NCBI GenBank assembly: GCA_014382365.1
Contig: JACNJW010000027.1
Coordinates: forward strand, 62,001-126,000
Length of the DNA: 64,000 nucleotides
Origin: SAR324 cluster bacterium
GTDB lineage: Bacteria > SAR324 > NAC60-12
Direction of reading: 5' to 3'
The translations under genes were made by a program, and so were the position numbers. Numbering within the stretch: position 1 is the stretch's first letter; each line of letters begins with the position of its first letter. Of the stretch, positions 54,334 through 62,680 are shown one piece after another. The notes under the pieces were generated by a model. It did no database searches and was not told the origin of the DNA. It saw only the letters and a list, made by a program, of their open reading frames with translations.

Positions 54334-55917
54334 TTAAAGTGTACCATTCAGGTTCTGAAGTACAGAATCTATCTTGTGCCGTGTAACCACATCCTGGTCA
54401 CTTGCAAAGGCCAGCCTCAGATTGGCCTCTTCCGGAAAGACCGCAGCACCGGCAAGGATTGAATCAAGATAAAGTCTGCGCAGAGACAAGTTTTCGGCAG
54501 CCTCTGCTTTTTCCACTAAAGCTTCAAACAATGGTCGCGGATTATTTTTTTGCAGCTTTATTGAAGAATACAAACTACCGATCATTTTTAGTAAAGGTGC
54601 CAGCTCTGTTTCAGTGCGTGCTCTTTCAATTGCTTTTAAGACTCGTACCGTCAGCTTCTTCGTATCCAAGACTAGTCCTTTTTGTAAAGCAAATGTCATA
54701 TTTTCCAGCATTATTTCCCGCTTGAGCAGATCTTCTGGGGATTCATCAAATGAGTTAAAAGCAGTTTCTACTGGGACCGGCAAGCCTGTATCAAATCCAC
54801 TGCGCTGTCGCTCATGCTGCTGATGCAGGACTGCATCAAGATGAGTTTCTACAAAATTAACAGAACCTTCAAGGATCCCACGATACTTCTTTTCAGCAAG
54901 TACAGGTGATTTTTCTGCAGGAAATCCATAGAGTTTTACCTTTTCACGGGTTGCCCCAAGCAACTGCCTTAAATCTACAGAAATATCTTCATTTTCTGCC
55001 CAGGTTGAAATTTGCTCCCGAAAATCATTTTCTTTTTCTTCCTGGAGATAGAAGTTTTCAATTTCGCCTGCAAACCGTATCAAACGCCCCCGAATTAAAA
55101 ACTGACTGTCCAGATCTTCCAGAGGATCTTCCATCCAGTCCCAGACAACTTCCTTGAGATTGTCCATCTCTTCATTCCAATCTTCACGTTGGTCAAGAGG
55201 AACGCGTTTTGTCGCAGGTCCGTAGGCACCAGCTTCAACTGCAGTCTGATCTGCATTATCCGGTATTGCGTTTTTAACTTCTCGTCCAAGATCCCATTCC
55301 TCCTGATTTTTACGCACATTTTCATCACAAATATTTTCCGGACAGTTTGCCAGTGTCGGTTCAGTGAGTAACAATCTGTTGAGTGCACTAACTGAATGGT
55401 ACTGTAGTTCCGGAGCAAGACCCTCAAATTGATTTAACAAAAAAGACAAGGCATCTTTCCTGATGCCATACTTGACGCCAAAACGCATATCCAGGCCATC
55501 ATGTTTTTCCTGAAAACCCAGATCTCCGCTCACAAGATTTACCACATTATCAATAACGGAGAATTTTAGATGAGTTGGCCAATCCGGCGATTCCAGCACA
55601 GTCTCCAGACGTGAGAGGCTTCTGTCACGAATATCACCATCATCACTGGTAAAGGCCAGAAATGTTAAAGCTCCAATTGCAAGTTCCCGTTTTCCGGGTT
55701 CACCCATATGTTTGGAAATATAACGGGCTTCACGCAAGGCACTGACTTGTTCCTGAATCGAGCTCTCATATTGACTCTTGAGTTTTTCCATTGACGAATC
55801 AAGAGCTTCATAACTAAAGCTCTGCTCAAACGTCAGATAGGTCAATCTTCCCTGCGTAGCACATCCACTCAACCACATCAATGATATGGAAATCATCAGG
55901 AAAGTTATATTTTTCAT
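54334..55917 (-). CDS. Predicted lipoprotein, helical/HEAT-like
   Basis: 527 residues from ATG 55917, chosen because AAGGG lies 5 bases upstream and the frame then begins with a clean lipoprotein signal (MKNITFLMISISLMWLSGC). ATG 55935 would add six residues. The mature protein is mostly helical with repeated Leu patterns such as LAIGALTFLAF and LQYHSVSALNRLLL, which recall HEAT/armadillo repeats, and a charged mid-region. No family recognised. Second gene of the cluster behind the outer-membrane barrel. Confidence 0.7.
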   Translation of the reverse strand: MKNITFLMISISLMWLSGCATQGRLTYLTFEQSFSYEALDSSMEKLKSQYESSIQEQVSALREARYISKHMGEPGKRELAIGALTFLAFTSDDGDIRDRSLSRLETVLESPDWPTHLKFSVIDNVVNLVSGDLGFQEKHDGLDMRFGVKYGIRKDALSFLLNQFEGLAPELQYHSVSALNRLLLTEPTLANCPENICDENVRKNQEEWDLGREVKNAIPDNADQTAVEAGAYGPATKRVPLDQREDWNEEMDNLKEVVWDWMEDPLEDLDSQFLIRGRLIRFAGEIENFYLQEEKENDFREQISTWAENEDISVDLRQLLGATREKVKLYGFPAEKSPVLAEKKYRGILEGSVNFVETHLDAVLHQQHERQRSGFDTGLPVPVETAFNSFDESPEDLLKREIMLENMTFALQKGLVLDTKKLTVRVLKAIERARTETELAPLLKMIGSLYSSIKLQKNNPRPLFEALVEKAEAAENLSLRRLYLDSILAGAAVFPEEANLRLAFASDQDVVTRHKIDSVLQNLNGTL

Positions 55918-55945
55918 AAGAACCCTTGGGGTCATAATAGTTGGT

Positions 55946-57079
55946 CTAAAAAATCAATGATGTTTGAAAACTCCAGCGTTTATCTTCAAGCTCTCCTGCA
56001 TATCCACCGATTTCCTGTGAATACTTTGCCAAGTCAATCTTGAGTTTCCAGAGGTTGAATGACATTCCCATGCTGTTGTAAGTACCGTTTCGTCCTAACC
56101 TTAAAGATATTAAGTGATGACCATTATTCAATTTGTTCCAGCCAACCTCAAAGCCCATTTTAAGATTGCGCTGTGTAATCATACTACCTTGCGATACCAG
56201 TTTGTTTGCATCTGCCAGGTCGTGATAATCTGCAGCAAGGATAAAATCAAAACCGCTTAACTCGGATTCTGTGCTTGCACCAATGTTGAGCGTCATTGGA
56301 ACCTTACCGGCACCCTTAAAATTCAGTCCACCTATATTTTGCAGACTCACTGCAACTTTTGGTTCAAGGTTATGAATACTGTCAAAATGATAAACTGCAC
56401 CTGCATCCGGTGCAAAAGAGGCTTTGTTGGAAAATTTCTTTTGGAGTTTGGTCGTTTTTTTATCTTCAGTAACTTCTATGACTGCTTCATCAAAGACATG
56501 TAACTTTGTATCGATTCCTGCCCTTTGTACCAGCTTGGCACCCAATCCGACATCTAACTGATAATCCAGAAAGCTCCAAGCCATTCCACCGGCTAATCCG
56601 GTTTGCATGTAGGCTTTTGACTCTAAGTATGGAAAAACTGGATTCCTGACTTGAATATCCAAGAGTCCATTTGAAAACAAAGACCAGCCGAATCTGGAAT
56701 TCACATGACTGAGAAATCCCAAACCTCCTTCTGCATAGATTTTTTTTCCTGTCAAAGAACCTATTCCACCTTGTTCGATATTTATATTATCAGGATCAAT
56801 ACTGGCATTTGAGGTATAAGAGGAGAGAGGATTTTTTGGTAAGCCAACATTTGTGGTCATGTTGAAGCCCACCAGTTCATACATATTGTAAGTGACTGAG
56901 CGTAATCCTGCCGTATTGTAAAAAAGCAACATTTCGTCGTTGGCCACCGCAGTAAAGGCATTCCCCATTCCGCGTGCACGAATGCTTTCACGTACAAAGG
57001 CTGGTTCTGCGGCTTGAAGCAGTGGAACAAGCATGATCCACATAGCCAGCAAGGTGCTTATCTTTTGTAAAACTCGCAA
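55946..57079 (-). CDS. Predicted outer-membrane beta-barrel protein
   Basis: 377 residues from a TTG start; signal peptide about 1-23 (ending LLQAA). The opening RESIRARGMGNAFTAVANDEMLLFYNTAGLRSV is the pattern of FadL/OmpP1 and PorV-like barrels. The remainder alternates polar and aromatic strands and ends WSFQTSLIF, a typical terminal beta-signal with a C-terminal Phe. First gene of the barrel, lipoprotein, lipoprotein, cytochrome cluster. Could be a hydrophobic-compound channel or a pore for an electron or export conduit (inference). Confidence 0.78.
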   Translation of the reverse strand: MRVLQKISTLLAMWIMLVPLLQAAEPAFVRESIRARGMGNAFTAVANDEMLLFYNTAGLRSVTYNMYELVGFNMTTNVGLPKNPLSSYTSNASIDPDNINIEQGGIGSLTGKKIYAEGGLGFLSHVNSRFGWSLFSNGLLDIQVRNPVFPYLESKAYMQTGLAGGMAWSFLDYQLDVGLGAKLVQRAGIDTKLHVFDEAVIEVTEDKKTTKLQKKFSNKASFAPDAGAVYHFDSIHNLEPKVAVSLQNIGGLNFKGAGKVPMTLNIGASTESELSGFDFILAADYHDLADANKLVSQGSMITQRNLKMGFEVGWNKLNNGHHLISLRLGRNGTYNSMGMSFNLWKLKIDLAKYSQEIGGYAGELEDKRWSFQTSLIF

Positions 57080-57113
57080 AATCGTTCTTCGTTTCTATGG
57101 TCAATGTTTAAAA

Positions 57114-57359
57114 TCAGCAGTCAACCTGTCCTGAGTCAAAAAGACCATGCGAATAATCGAGCATGCGTTGCTGAATCTCTGCATGATTTTCATCTGGATA
57201 AATATCCTGAAATATAGTGTATCCTAACATGTTCCAGGCAACAAGTCCATCATCCAAATTCAACTCATTTTCGTCCAGCAAACGCAAAAAACTACGGACA
57301 GTTTGTTCAATTTGGATTTTACGTTTTGCATCATCTAAAATGGATGACTTTGCAGACAT
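57114..57359 (-). CDS. Hypothetical 81-residue protein
   Basis: 81 residues from ATG 57359: Glu/Asp/Leu-rich, helical, soluble (DENELNLDDGLVAWNMLGY). The frame is open upstream to a TTG at 57413, but that part runs through a hairpin (57375-57411), so the ATG is preferred. No family recognised. It lies between the trpB2 terminator hairpin and the barrel gene. Confidence 0.55.
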   Translation of the reverse strand: MSAKSSILDDAKRKIQIEQTVRSFLRLLDENELNLDDGLVAWNMLGYTIFQDIYPDENHAEIQQRMLDYSHGLFDSGQVDC

Positions 57360-57374
57360 ATTTTCTGTCAAATA

Positions 57375-57411
57375 GGCGGTTTCAGGAAATTGTTTTCTCC
57401 TGAAATCCGCC
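57375..57411 (-). terminator. Hairpin after trpB2
   Basis: GGCGG(A)TTTCAGGA pairs with TCCTGAAACCGCC (one bulged A), 10-base loop, 11 bases after the trpB2 stop. On the - strand it is followed by TATTTG. Probably ends or attenuates the trpB2 transcript. Confidence 0.6.
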
Positions 57412-57421
57412 AATAAAAAGG

Positions 57422-58789
57422 TTAAGATGCTGCAACCGGAGGCAATTTTGCCAAAGCATCACTCAAAGATTGTTCATCATAGTTTTTGTCTTCAAGAGAT
57501 CCGGAAAAATAATCCGTATAGGCTGCCATATCAAAATGACCATGTCCGGATAAATTGAAAAGAATTGTTTCGGATTTACCCTCTCTTTTGCAGCGCATTG
57601 CTTCTTCAACTGCACCTTTGACTGCATGCGAAGATTCCGGAGCAGGGATTATTCCCTCAGAACGTGCAAAAGTAACCGCAGCTTCAAAACATGGAGTTTG
57701 ATGGTAGGCTACTGCCTCCAGTAAACCAAGTTCTTTGGTATGACTTACCATTGGTGCCATTCCATGATATCGTAATCCACCTGCATGGAAACCTGGAGGC
57801 ATGAACGATGATCCCAGAGTGTGCATCTTGGTCAGCGGAGTTAAATTACCAGTATCTCCAAAATCATAGGCATACTGTCCGCGTGTCAGACTTGGGCAGG
57901 CTGCAGGTTCAACTGCAACTGCACGAATACTTTGACCACCTCTGAGTTGTTCTCCGATAAATGGGAAAGCAATTCCCGCAAAGTTGGATCCGCCGCCGGC
58001 ACAGCCCACAACAACATCCGGGTAATCTCCAGCCATTTCCATCTGCTTCAGAGCTTCCTGTCCAATTATAGACTGGTGTACCAGAACATGATTCAAGACA
58101 CTACCAAGAGAGTATTTAGTATCATCTCTCTGAGCTGCCAATTCAACTGCTTCTGAAATGGCAATCCCCAAACTGCCTGGCGAGTTTGGATCCTGTTCCA
58201 GAATAGCACGTCCAGATTGAGTTGTATCAGAAGGTGAGGCAATACAGCTGGCCCCATAAGACTCCATCAAAGCGCGCCTGTACGGTTTTTGCTGGTAACT
58301 GACTTTCACCATAAAAACCTGAACTTCAAGATCAAAAAATGCTCCTGCAAAAGCCATTGAAGAGCCCCACTGTCCGGCGCCTGTTTCCGTTGTGATTTTT
58401 TTAATTCCTTCTTCTGCATTGTAAAATGCCTGTGCTACTGCAGTATTTGGTTTGTGACTCCCTGCGGGACTGACACCCTCATACTTGTAGTATATCTTAG
58501 CGGGAGTATCGAGCGCTTTTTCCAATCTTCGAGCCCGAAACAAAGGAGAAGGTCTCCACTGTTTGTAAATGTCACGTACAGGCCCAGGTATCTCAAGATA
58601 GCGTTCTGCTGAAACTTCCTGCATGATCAAAGCCATTGGAAACAGAGGAGCCAAGTCATCCGGCCCTACCGGTTCGTGTGTCCCGGGATGCAGTACTGGC
58701 GGAGGAGGTTCTGGAAGATCCGCAACAATATTATACCAGTCTTTTGGAATATCTGATTCAGGAAGCAAATATTTTATTGTATCACTCAT
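57422..58789 (-). CDS. trpB2: TrpB2-type PLP-dependent tryptophan synthase beta homologue
   Basis: 455 residues, longer than TrpB1 (about 400) and with the TrpB2 start pattern: an EPPPP stretch near 27-31 and IPGPVRDIYKQWRPSPLFRARRLEK. PLP Lys113 lies in AGSHKPNTA (TrpB1 has a different context) and the phosphate loop is GCAGGGSNFAG. TrpB2 proteins condense indole and serine on their own or make related products. No trpA is nearby, and the trp genes at 6.4-9.2 kb are far away. Ends before a hairpin. Confidence 0.92.
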   Translation of the reverse strand: MSDTIKYLLPESDIPKDWYNIVADLPEPPPPVLHPGTHEPVGPDDLAPLFPMALIMQEVSAERYLEIPGPVRDIYKQWRPSPLFRARRLEKALDTPAKIYYKYEGVSPAGSHKPNTAVAQAFYNAEEGIKKITTETGAGQWGSSMAFAGAFFDLEVQVFMVKVSYQQKPYRRALMESYGASCIASPSDTTQSGRAILEQDPNSPGSLGIAISEAVELAAQRDDTKYSLGSVLNHVLVHQSIIGQEALKQMEMAGDYPDVVVGCAGGGSNFAGIAFPFIGEQLRGGQSIRAVAVEPAACPSLTRGQYAYDFGDTGNLTPLTKMHTLGSSFMPPGFHAGGLRYHGMAPMVSHTKELGLLEAVAYHQTPCFEAAVTFARSEGIIPAPESSHAVKGAVEEAMRCKREGKSETILFNLSGHGHFDMAAYTDYFSGSLEDKNYDEQSLSDALAKLPPVAAS

Positions 58790-58828
58790 GATTTTATCCT
58801 TATTAATGATGAAGAAAAGATGGTGATT

Positions 58829-59827
58829 CTAAAGCAAATCAACCACCACACGTCCTTGCTGACCACCAGCAAGAATCTTGTCTATTTCCGGATTCAGCTC
58901 ATCCAAAGTACATTCAGTGGACAACTGATTAAGCTGAGGGATTTTCCATTCCCCGGCCAGCTTGTTCCAGACCTCTTTACGAAGGTTCATCGGAGTTTCT
59001 CCGGAATCAATTCCTAACAAACTCACTCCTCGTAAAATAAACGGAAAAACGGTTGTCGGCAAATCAGCAGATGCTACTAACCCTGTTGCCGCAACAGCTC
59101 CTCCGCGTTTCATTGCTTTAAGTAGCGTAGCCAGGGTAGTGCCTCCCACTGTGTCTACTGCACCGGCCCAACGTTCTCTCAGCAACGGTTTTTTTGAATC
59201 ATCGTTGATTTCATTTCTGCTTATAACTTCTTTGGCTCCCAGTCCGCTTAAAAATTCTGTTGCAACTGTTTTTCCTGTTGAAGCCGCAACAGTGTAACCT
59301 AAATGTGAGAGCAGTGCAACAGAGACGCTCCCAACTCCACCAGTTGAACCACTCACCGCAATCTCACCCTGCTCAGGTGTAATTCCATGTTTTTGTAAGG
59401 CATATACTGAAAGTGCCGCAGTATAACCTGCAGTACCATAAATCATGGCTTCCCTGAAAGAAAGACCTGCAGGAAGCGGAACCACCCAGTCTGCAGGGAC
59501 TCGAATATACTGTCCAAATCCTCCTGAGGTATTCATACCCAGATCATAACTCGTAACGATCACAGAATCACCTGCCTTGAAGCGTGAGTCTGAACTTTCT
59601 GCCACCTCACCTGAGGCATCTATTCCAGGCGTGTGTGGATAATTCCTCGTTACTCCAGGATTACCAGTGCAGGAAAGTCCATCCTTGTAATTCAATGAAG
59701 AATAGCGGACGCGGACCAACACTTCACCTGCAGGCAGATCATCAAGAGAACGTTCTATGACTTCTCGGCTGAAAGTACTATCGTCAGCTTTACTGACCAG
59801 CAAAGCACGAAAGGTAGAAACACTCAT
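58829..59827 (-). CDS. acuI: YhdH/AcuI-type acryloyl-CoA reductase (quinone oxidoreductase family)
   Basis: 332 residues, zinc-free medium-chain reductase. Motifs SSLNYKDGLSCTGNPGVTRNYPHTPGIDASG, YDLGMNTSGGFGQYIRVPADWVVPLP and the NADPH motif VSGSTGGVGSVSVALLSHLGY are those of YhdH/AcuI. AcuI reduces acryloyl-CoA to propionyl-CoA and protects marine bacteria that meet DMSP-derived acrylate. No DMSP lyase or CoA ligase is in the window, so the substrate is family-based. Between a 110-residue ORF (19 bases upstream) and trpB2 (39 bases downstream). Confidence 0.88.
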   Translation of the reverse strand: MSVSTFRALLVSKADDSTFSREVIERSLDDLPAGEVLVRVRYSSLNYKDGLSCTGNPGVTRNYPHTPGIDASGEVAESSDSRFKAGDSVIVTSYDLGMNTSGGFGQYIRVPADWVVPLPAGLSFREAMIYGTAGYTAALSVYALQKHGITPEQGEIAVSGSTGGVGSVSVALLSHLGYTVAASTGKTVATEFLSGLGAKEVISRNEINDDSKKPLLRERWAGAVDTVGGTTLATLLKAMKRGGAVAATGLVASADLPTTVFPFILRGVSLLGIDSGETPMNLRKEVWNKLAGEWKIPQLNQLSTECTLDELNPEIDKILAGGQQGRVVVDLL

Positions 59828-59846
59828 ATTAAATTTTGGTTTGTTG

Positions 59847-60179
59847 TTAAGTAAAAAATTTTACCAGCGGCTCAATTGCAACTAAATCCTCTTCGTCGCA
59901 TGTCTCCAGCCAGGATTCTTCTTTGCCGATTTTAACAATCAACATCGGCCCCCAACAGGGGTTTTCGTTAAATTCCCACTCTGTCTGTCTTTCCTGTGAG
60001 GCACCTTCGCCGTCAAAATAGGCGAGAAACGGTCCGCCCAATTCTTCCATATCAGTGGAATCACATCTTAATAAATCACAAAGTGTCTCTAAATCAAGAG
60101 TCTCTTCAATCAGTTCTGTGTTCTGCTCGTCTGGGTCAATATAAATCCAAGTCCCATGTTGACTAAAATCTGACTTCAT
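59847..60179 (-). CDS. Hypothetical acidic 110-residue protein
   Basis: 110 residues, strongly acidic (many Asp and Glu), soluble, with Trp-rich patches (WEFNENPCWGPMLIV). No family recognised. It is first in the - strand run toward acuI and trpB2. The 115-bp gap upstream is shared with the divergent rnhA. Confidence 0.6.
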   Translation of the reverse strand: MKSDFSQHGTWIYIDPDEQNTELIEETLDLETLCDLLRCDSTDMEELGGPFLAYFDGEGASQERQTEWEFNENPCWGPMLIVKIGKEESWLETCDEEDLVAIEPLVKFFT

Positions 60180-60254
60180 CTAAACCATAAAAACTATTGC
60201 AGAATATCAACACCATAATTCTTGTAATTTGAAATCGCAGTCAAGTCCAGTTTC

Positions 60255-60263
60255 TGTTATAAT
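60255..60263 (+). promoter_or_regulatory. Extended -10 promoter element for rnhA
   Basis: Perfect TGTTATAAT, 31 bases before the rnhA ATG, without a clear -35. The same 9-mer lies upstream of secD. Confidence 0.5.
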
Positions 60264-60294
60264 GTGATTCTTCCTTCAAAATATTCAGCAAAAT

Positions 60295-60768
60295 ATGTCC
60301 AAAAATACTGTTATAATCTACACTGACGGAGCTTGCTCGCCAAACCCTGGAATTGGAGGGTGGGGTGCAGTTTTAATTTCAAAAGAACATGAGCTCCGCA
60401 CCGAACTCTCTGGTTCAGAAGTTGACTCAACCAATAACCGTATGGAATTGACTGCTGCAATCAATGCTCTCAGAGCACTAAAAAAACCATGTCAAGTCAG
60501 GCTTTTCACAGATTCCAGTTATCTGAAAAATGCATTTGAACTAAAATGGTTAAATAACTGGAAAACCAAAAACTGGAAAACCAAAGGCGGAAAACCGGTA
60601 GCAAACAAGGACCTTTGGCTGCTGTTGCTGGAAGTCAGCAATAAACATCAGGTCTCCTGGCATTGGGTCAAAGGTCATTCAGGTGATCCCGAAAATGACC
60701 GTTGCGACGAACTTGCAGTGAATGCCAGACTGGAACTTGCTGCATCAATAAAAACGAAAGCCAGCTGA
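60295..60768 (+). CDS. rnhA: Ribonuclease HI
   Basis: 157 residues; cuts RNA in RNA-DNA hybrids. Catalytic Asp11 (YTDGACSPNPG), Glu51 (NNRMEL), Asp73 (FTDSSYL) and Asp138, plus His128 in KGHSGDPENDRCDELA. The basic handle NNWKTKNWKTKGGKPVANKDLW is present. Usual length. Converges with the ytfJ-like gene 20 bases away. Confidence 0.97.
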   Translation: MSKNTVIIYTDGACSPNPGIGGWGAVLISKEHELRTELSGSEVDSTNNRMELTAAINALRALKKPCQVRLFTDSSYLKNAFELKWLNNWKTKNWKTKGGKPVANKDLWLLLLEVSNKHQVSWHWVKGHSGDPENDRCDELAVNARLELAASIKTKAS

Positions 60769-60788
60769 AATAAGTTATTGGCCGACCG

Positions 60789-61313
60789 CTACAAATTATC
60801 CCAGACTGCCTTTACTATTTCTTTAACCTGAGCATCAGTGAATTTACCGTCAACACTGTAAAGTACCTTCCCGTCTTTACCAAAGAGGATGATATCACTG
60901 TTGTCGTCACTCAAACCCCACTTCTCAACCATAGTCTTTTCCAGGTCTTTTACATAAACGGTTGATTTGTATTCCTCTTGTTTGCTTTTCAACTTTATGT
61001 TGATAGCAAGGTTTGGCAACCAGGTCGCAGCCATGTTGATGACCGCAACAGAACCATATTTTTCTGAGGGATAATTTTCTGCCTTGAGGGCTTCACTGAC
61101 ATGATTATTGAGATCTGATTCGTCTGGATCCACGTAAAACAGGACCAGCACTTTTCCGGAAACCAACTCCTCACTGCTCCACTGGGTTCCATCAACTCTG
61201 CCACCCAAATCATCTTTCAGTACAATTGTTGGCGGAATTTCTCCAATTGGCAATTCTGCAAATGCAATTGTGGAAGAGAGAATAAAAAAGCTCAAAATTA
61301 CAAGTATTCTCAT
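60789..61313 (-). CDS. Exported YtfJ-like thioredoxin-fold protein
   Basis: 174 residues with a signal peptide (about 1-19, ending AFA). Thioredoxin-like fold without a CxxC motif; VLVLFYVDPDESDLNN, VAVINMAATWLPN and the C-terminal DGKVLYSVDGKFTDAQV match the YtfJ family of periplasmic proteins of unknown role. Lies downstream of serS on the same strand (73-base gap). Confidence 0.8.
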   Translation of the reverse strand: MRILVILSFFILSSTIAFAELPIGEIPPTIVLKDDLGGRVDGTQWSSEELVSGKVLVLFYVDPDESDLNNHVSEALKAENYPSEKYGSVAVINMAATWLPNLAINIKLKSKQEEYKSTVYVKDLEKTMVEKWGLSDDNSDIILFGKDGKVLYSVDGKFTDAQVKEIVKAVWDNL

Positions 61314-61386
61314 AGTATCTTTTCTGGTTTGAGGTTAAAGAAAAAACACACTATAGCTTAATTTTACACAATGGAAAGACAATAAT

Positions 61387-62658
61387 TTATTTACTGACTT
61401 TTTTTGCACGTATATCCGGGATGTTCAAACATGGCGGTAGCTTGATTGAACCGTCTTTCTGCTGTCCATTTTCGATGAGTGCAATCAAGGTACGTGAAAC
61501 CGCAATTGCAGTACCATTGAGCATGTGTACAAATCTATTTTTTCCTGTATCAGCATCTTTGAAGCGAATGTTCATCCGTCGTGACTGATAATCTGTACAG
61601 TTTGAAGTCGAAGTTACTTCACCCCATTTCCCACGTCCAGGCATCCAGGCTTCCAAGTCATACTTTCGATATGCAGGTCCACCAAGGTCTCCAGTGCAAA
61701 TATTAACCAGTTGATATGGAATACCCAGTTCCTGATAAATTTTTTCTTCTATTTCACGCATATTTTCATGCATTTCTCCAGATTTTTCTGGATGGGTAAA
61801 GGCAAACATTTCGATTTTAGAAAATTGATGTACCCGGTAAAGTCCGCGTGACTCTCGGCCTGCAGCACCGGCTTCGGTACGGTAACAATGTGAAAGACCG
61901 GCATACATAATCGGCAGGTCTTCTACCTTCAAGACCTTGTCCATCATTAAGCCCCCAAGAGTGATTTCAGCAGTTGCAATCAAACAGAGTTCAGAATCTT
62001 CGACTGAATAAATCTGAGTCTCTGCTCCACGAGGGTTGAAACCAATTCCATCTAAAATCTGCTGACGTGCCAGGTCCGGAGTAATATGAACCGTGAAGCC
62101 TTCGTTTTGTAACAAATTAAGCGCATATTGTGCTAATGCCAACTCCAAAAATACTGCCTGATTTTTGAGGTAATAAAATTTTTGACCACTTACTTTTGCT
62201 CCTCCATCAAAGTCAATCAGATCGAGATTTTCCATCAGTTCAAGATGGTCTTTTGGTTCAAAGTCAAACTCCGGAACTGTGCCAACCTGCCGAATCGGTA
62301 TGTTATCTTCATCCGTTAAACCTTCAGGTGAATCCGGATGAGTCAGGTTTGGTATCTGCTTCTGCAAATCCAGACGCTGTTCTTGAAATTCCCGTAGCAA
62401 AGTTTCTTTTTCCGACTCTTCGTCGCGCAGTTTTTTTGCTTCCTCAATCAGCGGCTGACGTTCATCTGGTGAAATCTTACTTTTCATTTTATTGCTGATT
62501 TCGTTTCTTCGCTGCCTGACAGAATCGACTTCAGTAGTAAGTTGTCTGACTTGAGTATCAAGTTCCAGCAATTTTTCCAGATCTACCTGGACATTTCGTT
62601 TACGGCAATTTTCAGCAATTTCTTCGGGCTGATTTCTTATTAATTTAAGATCAAGCAT
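61387..62658 (-). CDS. serS: Seryl-tRNA synthetase
   Basis: 423 residues. The N-terminal coiled-coil arm (about 1-110) binds the tRNA variable arm. Class II core follows: the TAEITLGG motif, motif 2 HCYRTEAGAAGRESRGLYRVHQFSKIEMF, and motif 3 LNGTAIAVSRTLIALIENGQ. Serine site residues are in the usual places. 22 bases downstream of gatA. Confidence 0.97.
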   Translation of the reverse strand: MLDLKLIRNQPEEIAENCRKRNVQVDLEKLLELDTQVRQLTTEVDSVRQRRNEISNKMKSKISPDERQPLIEEAKKLRDEESEKETLLREFQEQRLDLQKQIPNLTHPDSPEGLTDEDNIPIRQVGTVPEFDFEPKDHLELMENLDLIDFDGGAKVSGQKFYYLKNQAVFLELALAQYALNLLQNEGFTVHITPDLARQQILDGIGFNPRGAETQIYSVEDSELCLIATAEITLGGLMMDKVLKVEDLPIMYAGLSHCYRTEAGAAGRESRGLYRVHQFSKIEMFAFTHPEKSGEMHENMREIEEKIYQELGIPYQLVNICTGDLGGPAYRKYDLEAWMPGRGKWGEVTSTSNCTDYQSRRMNIRFKDADTGKNRFVHMLNGTAIAVSRTLIALIENGQQKDGSIKLPPCLNIPDIRAKKVSK

Positions 62659-62680
62659 TCACAAATTTCAGTATTGAGAA

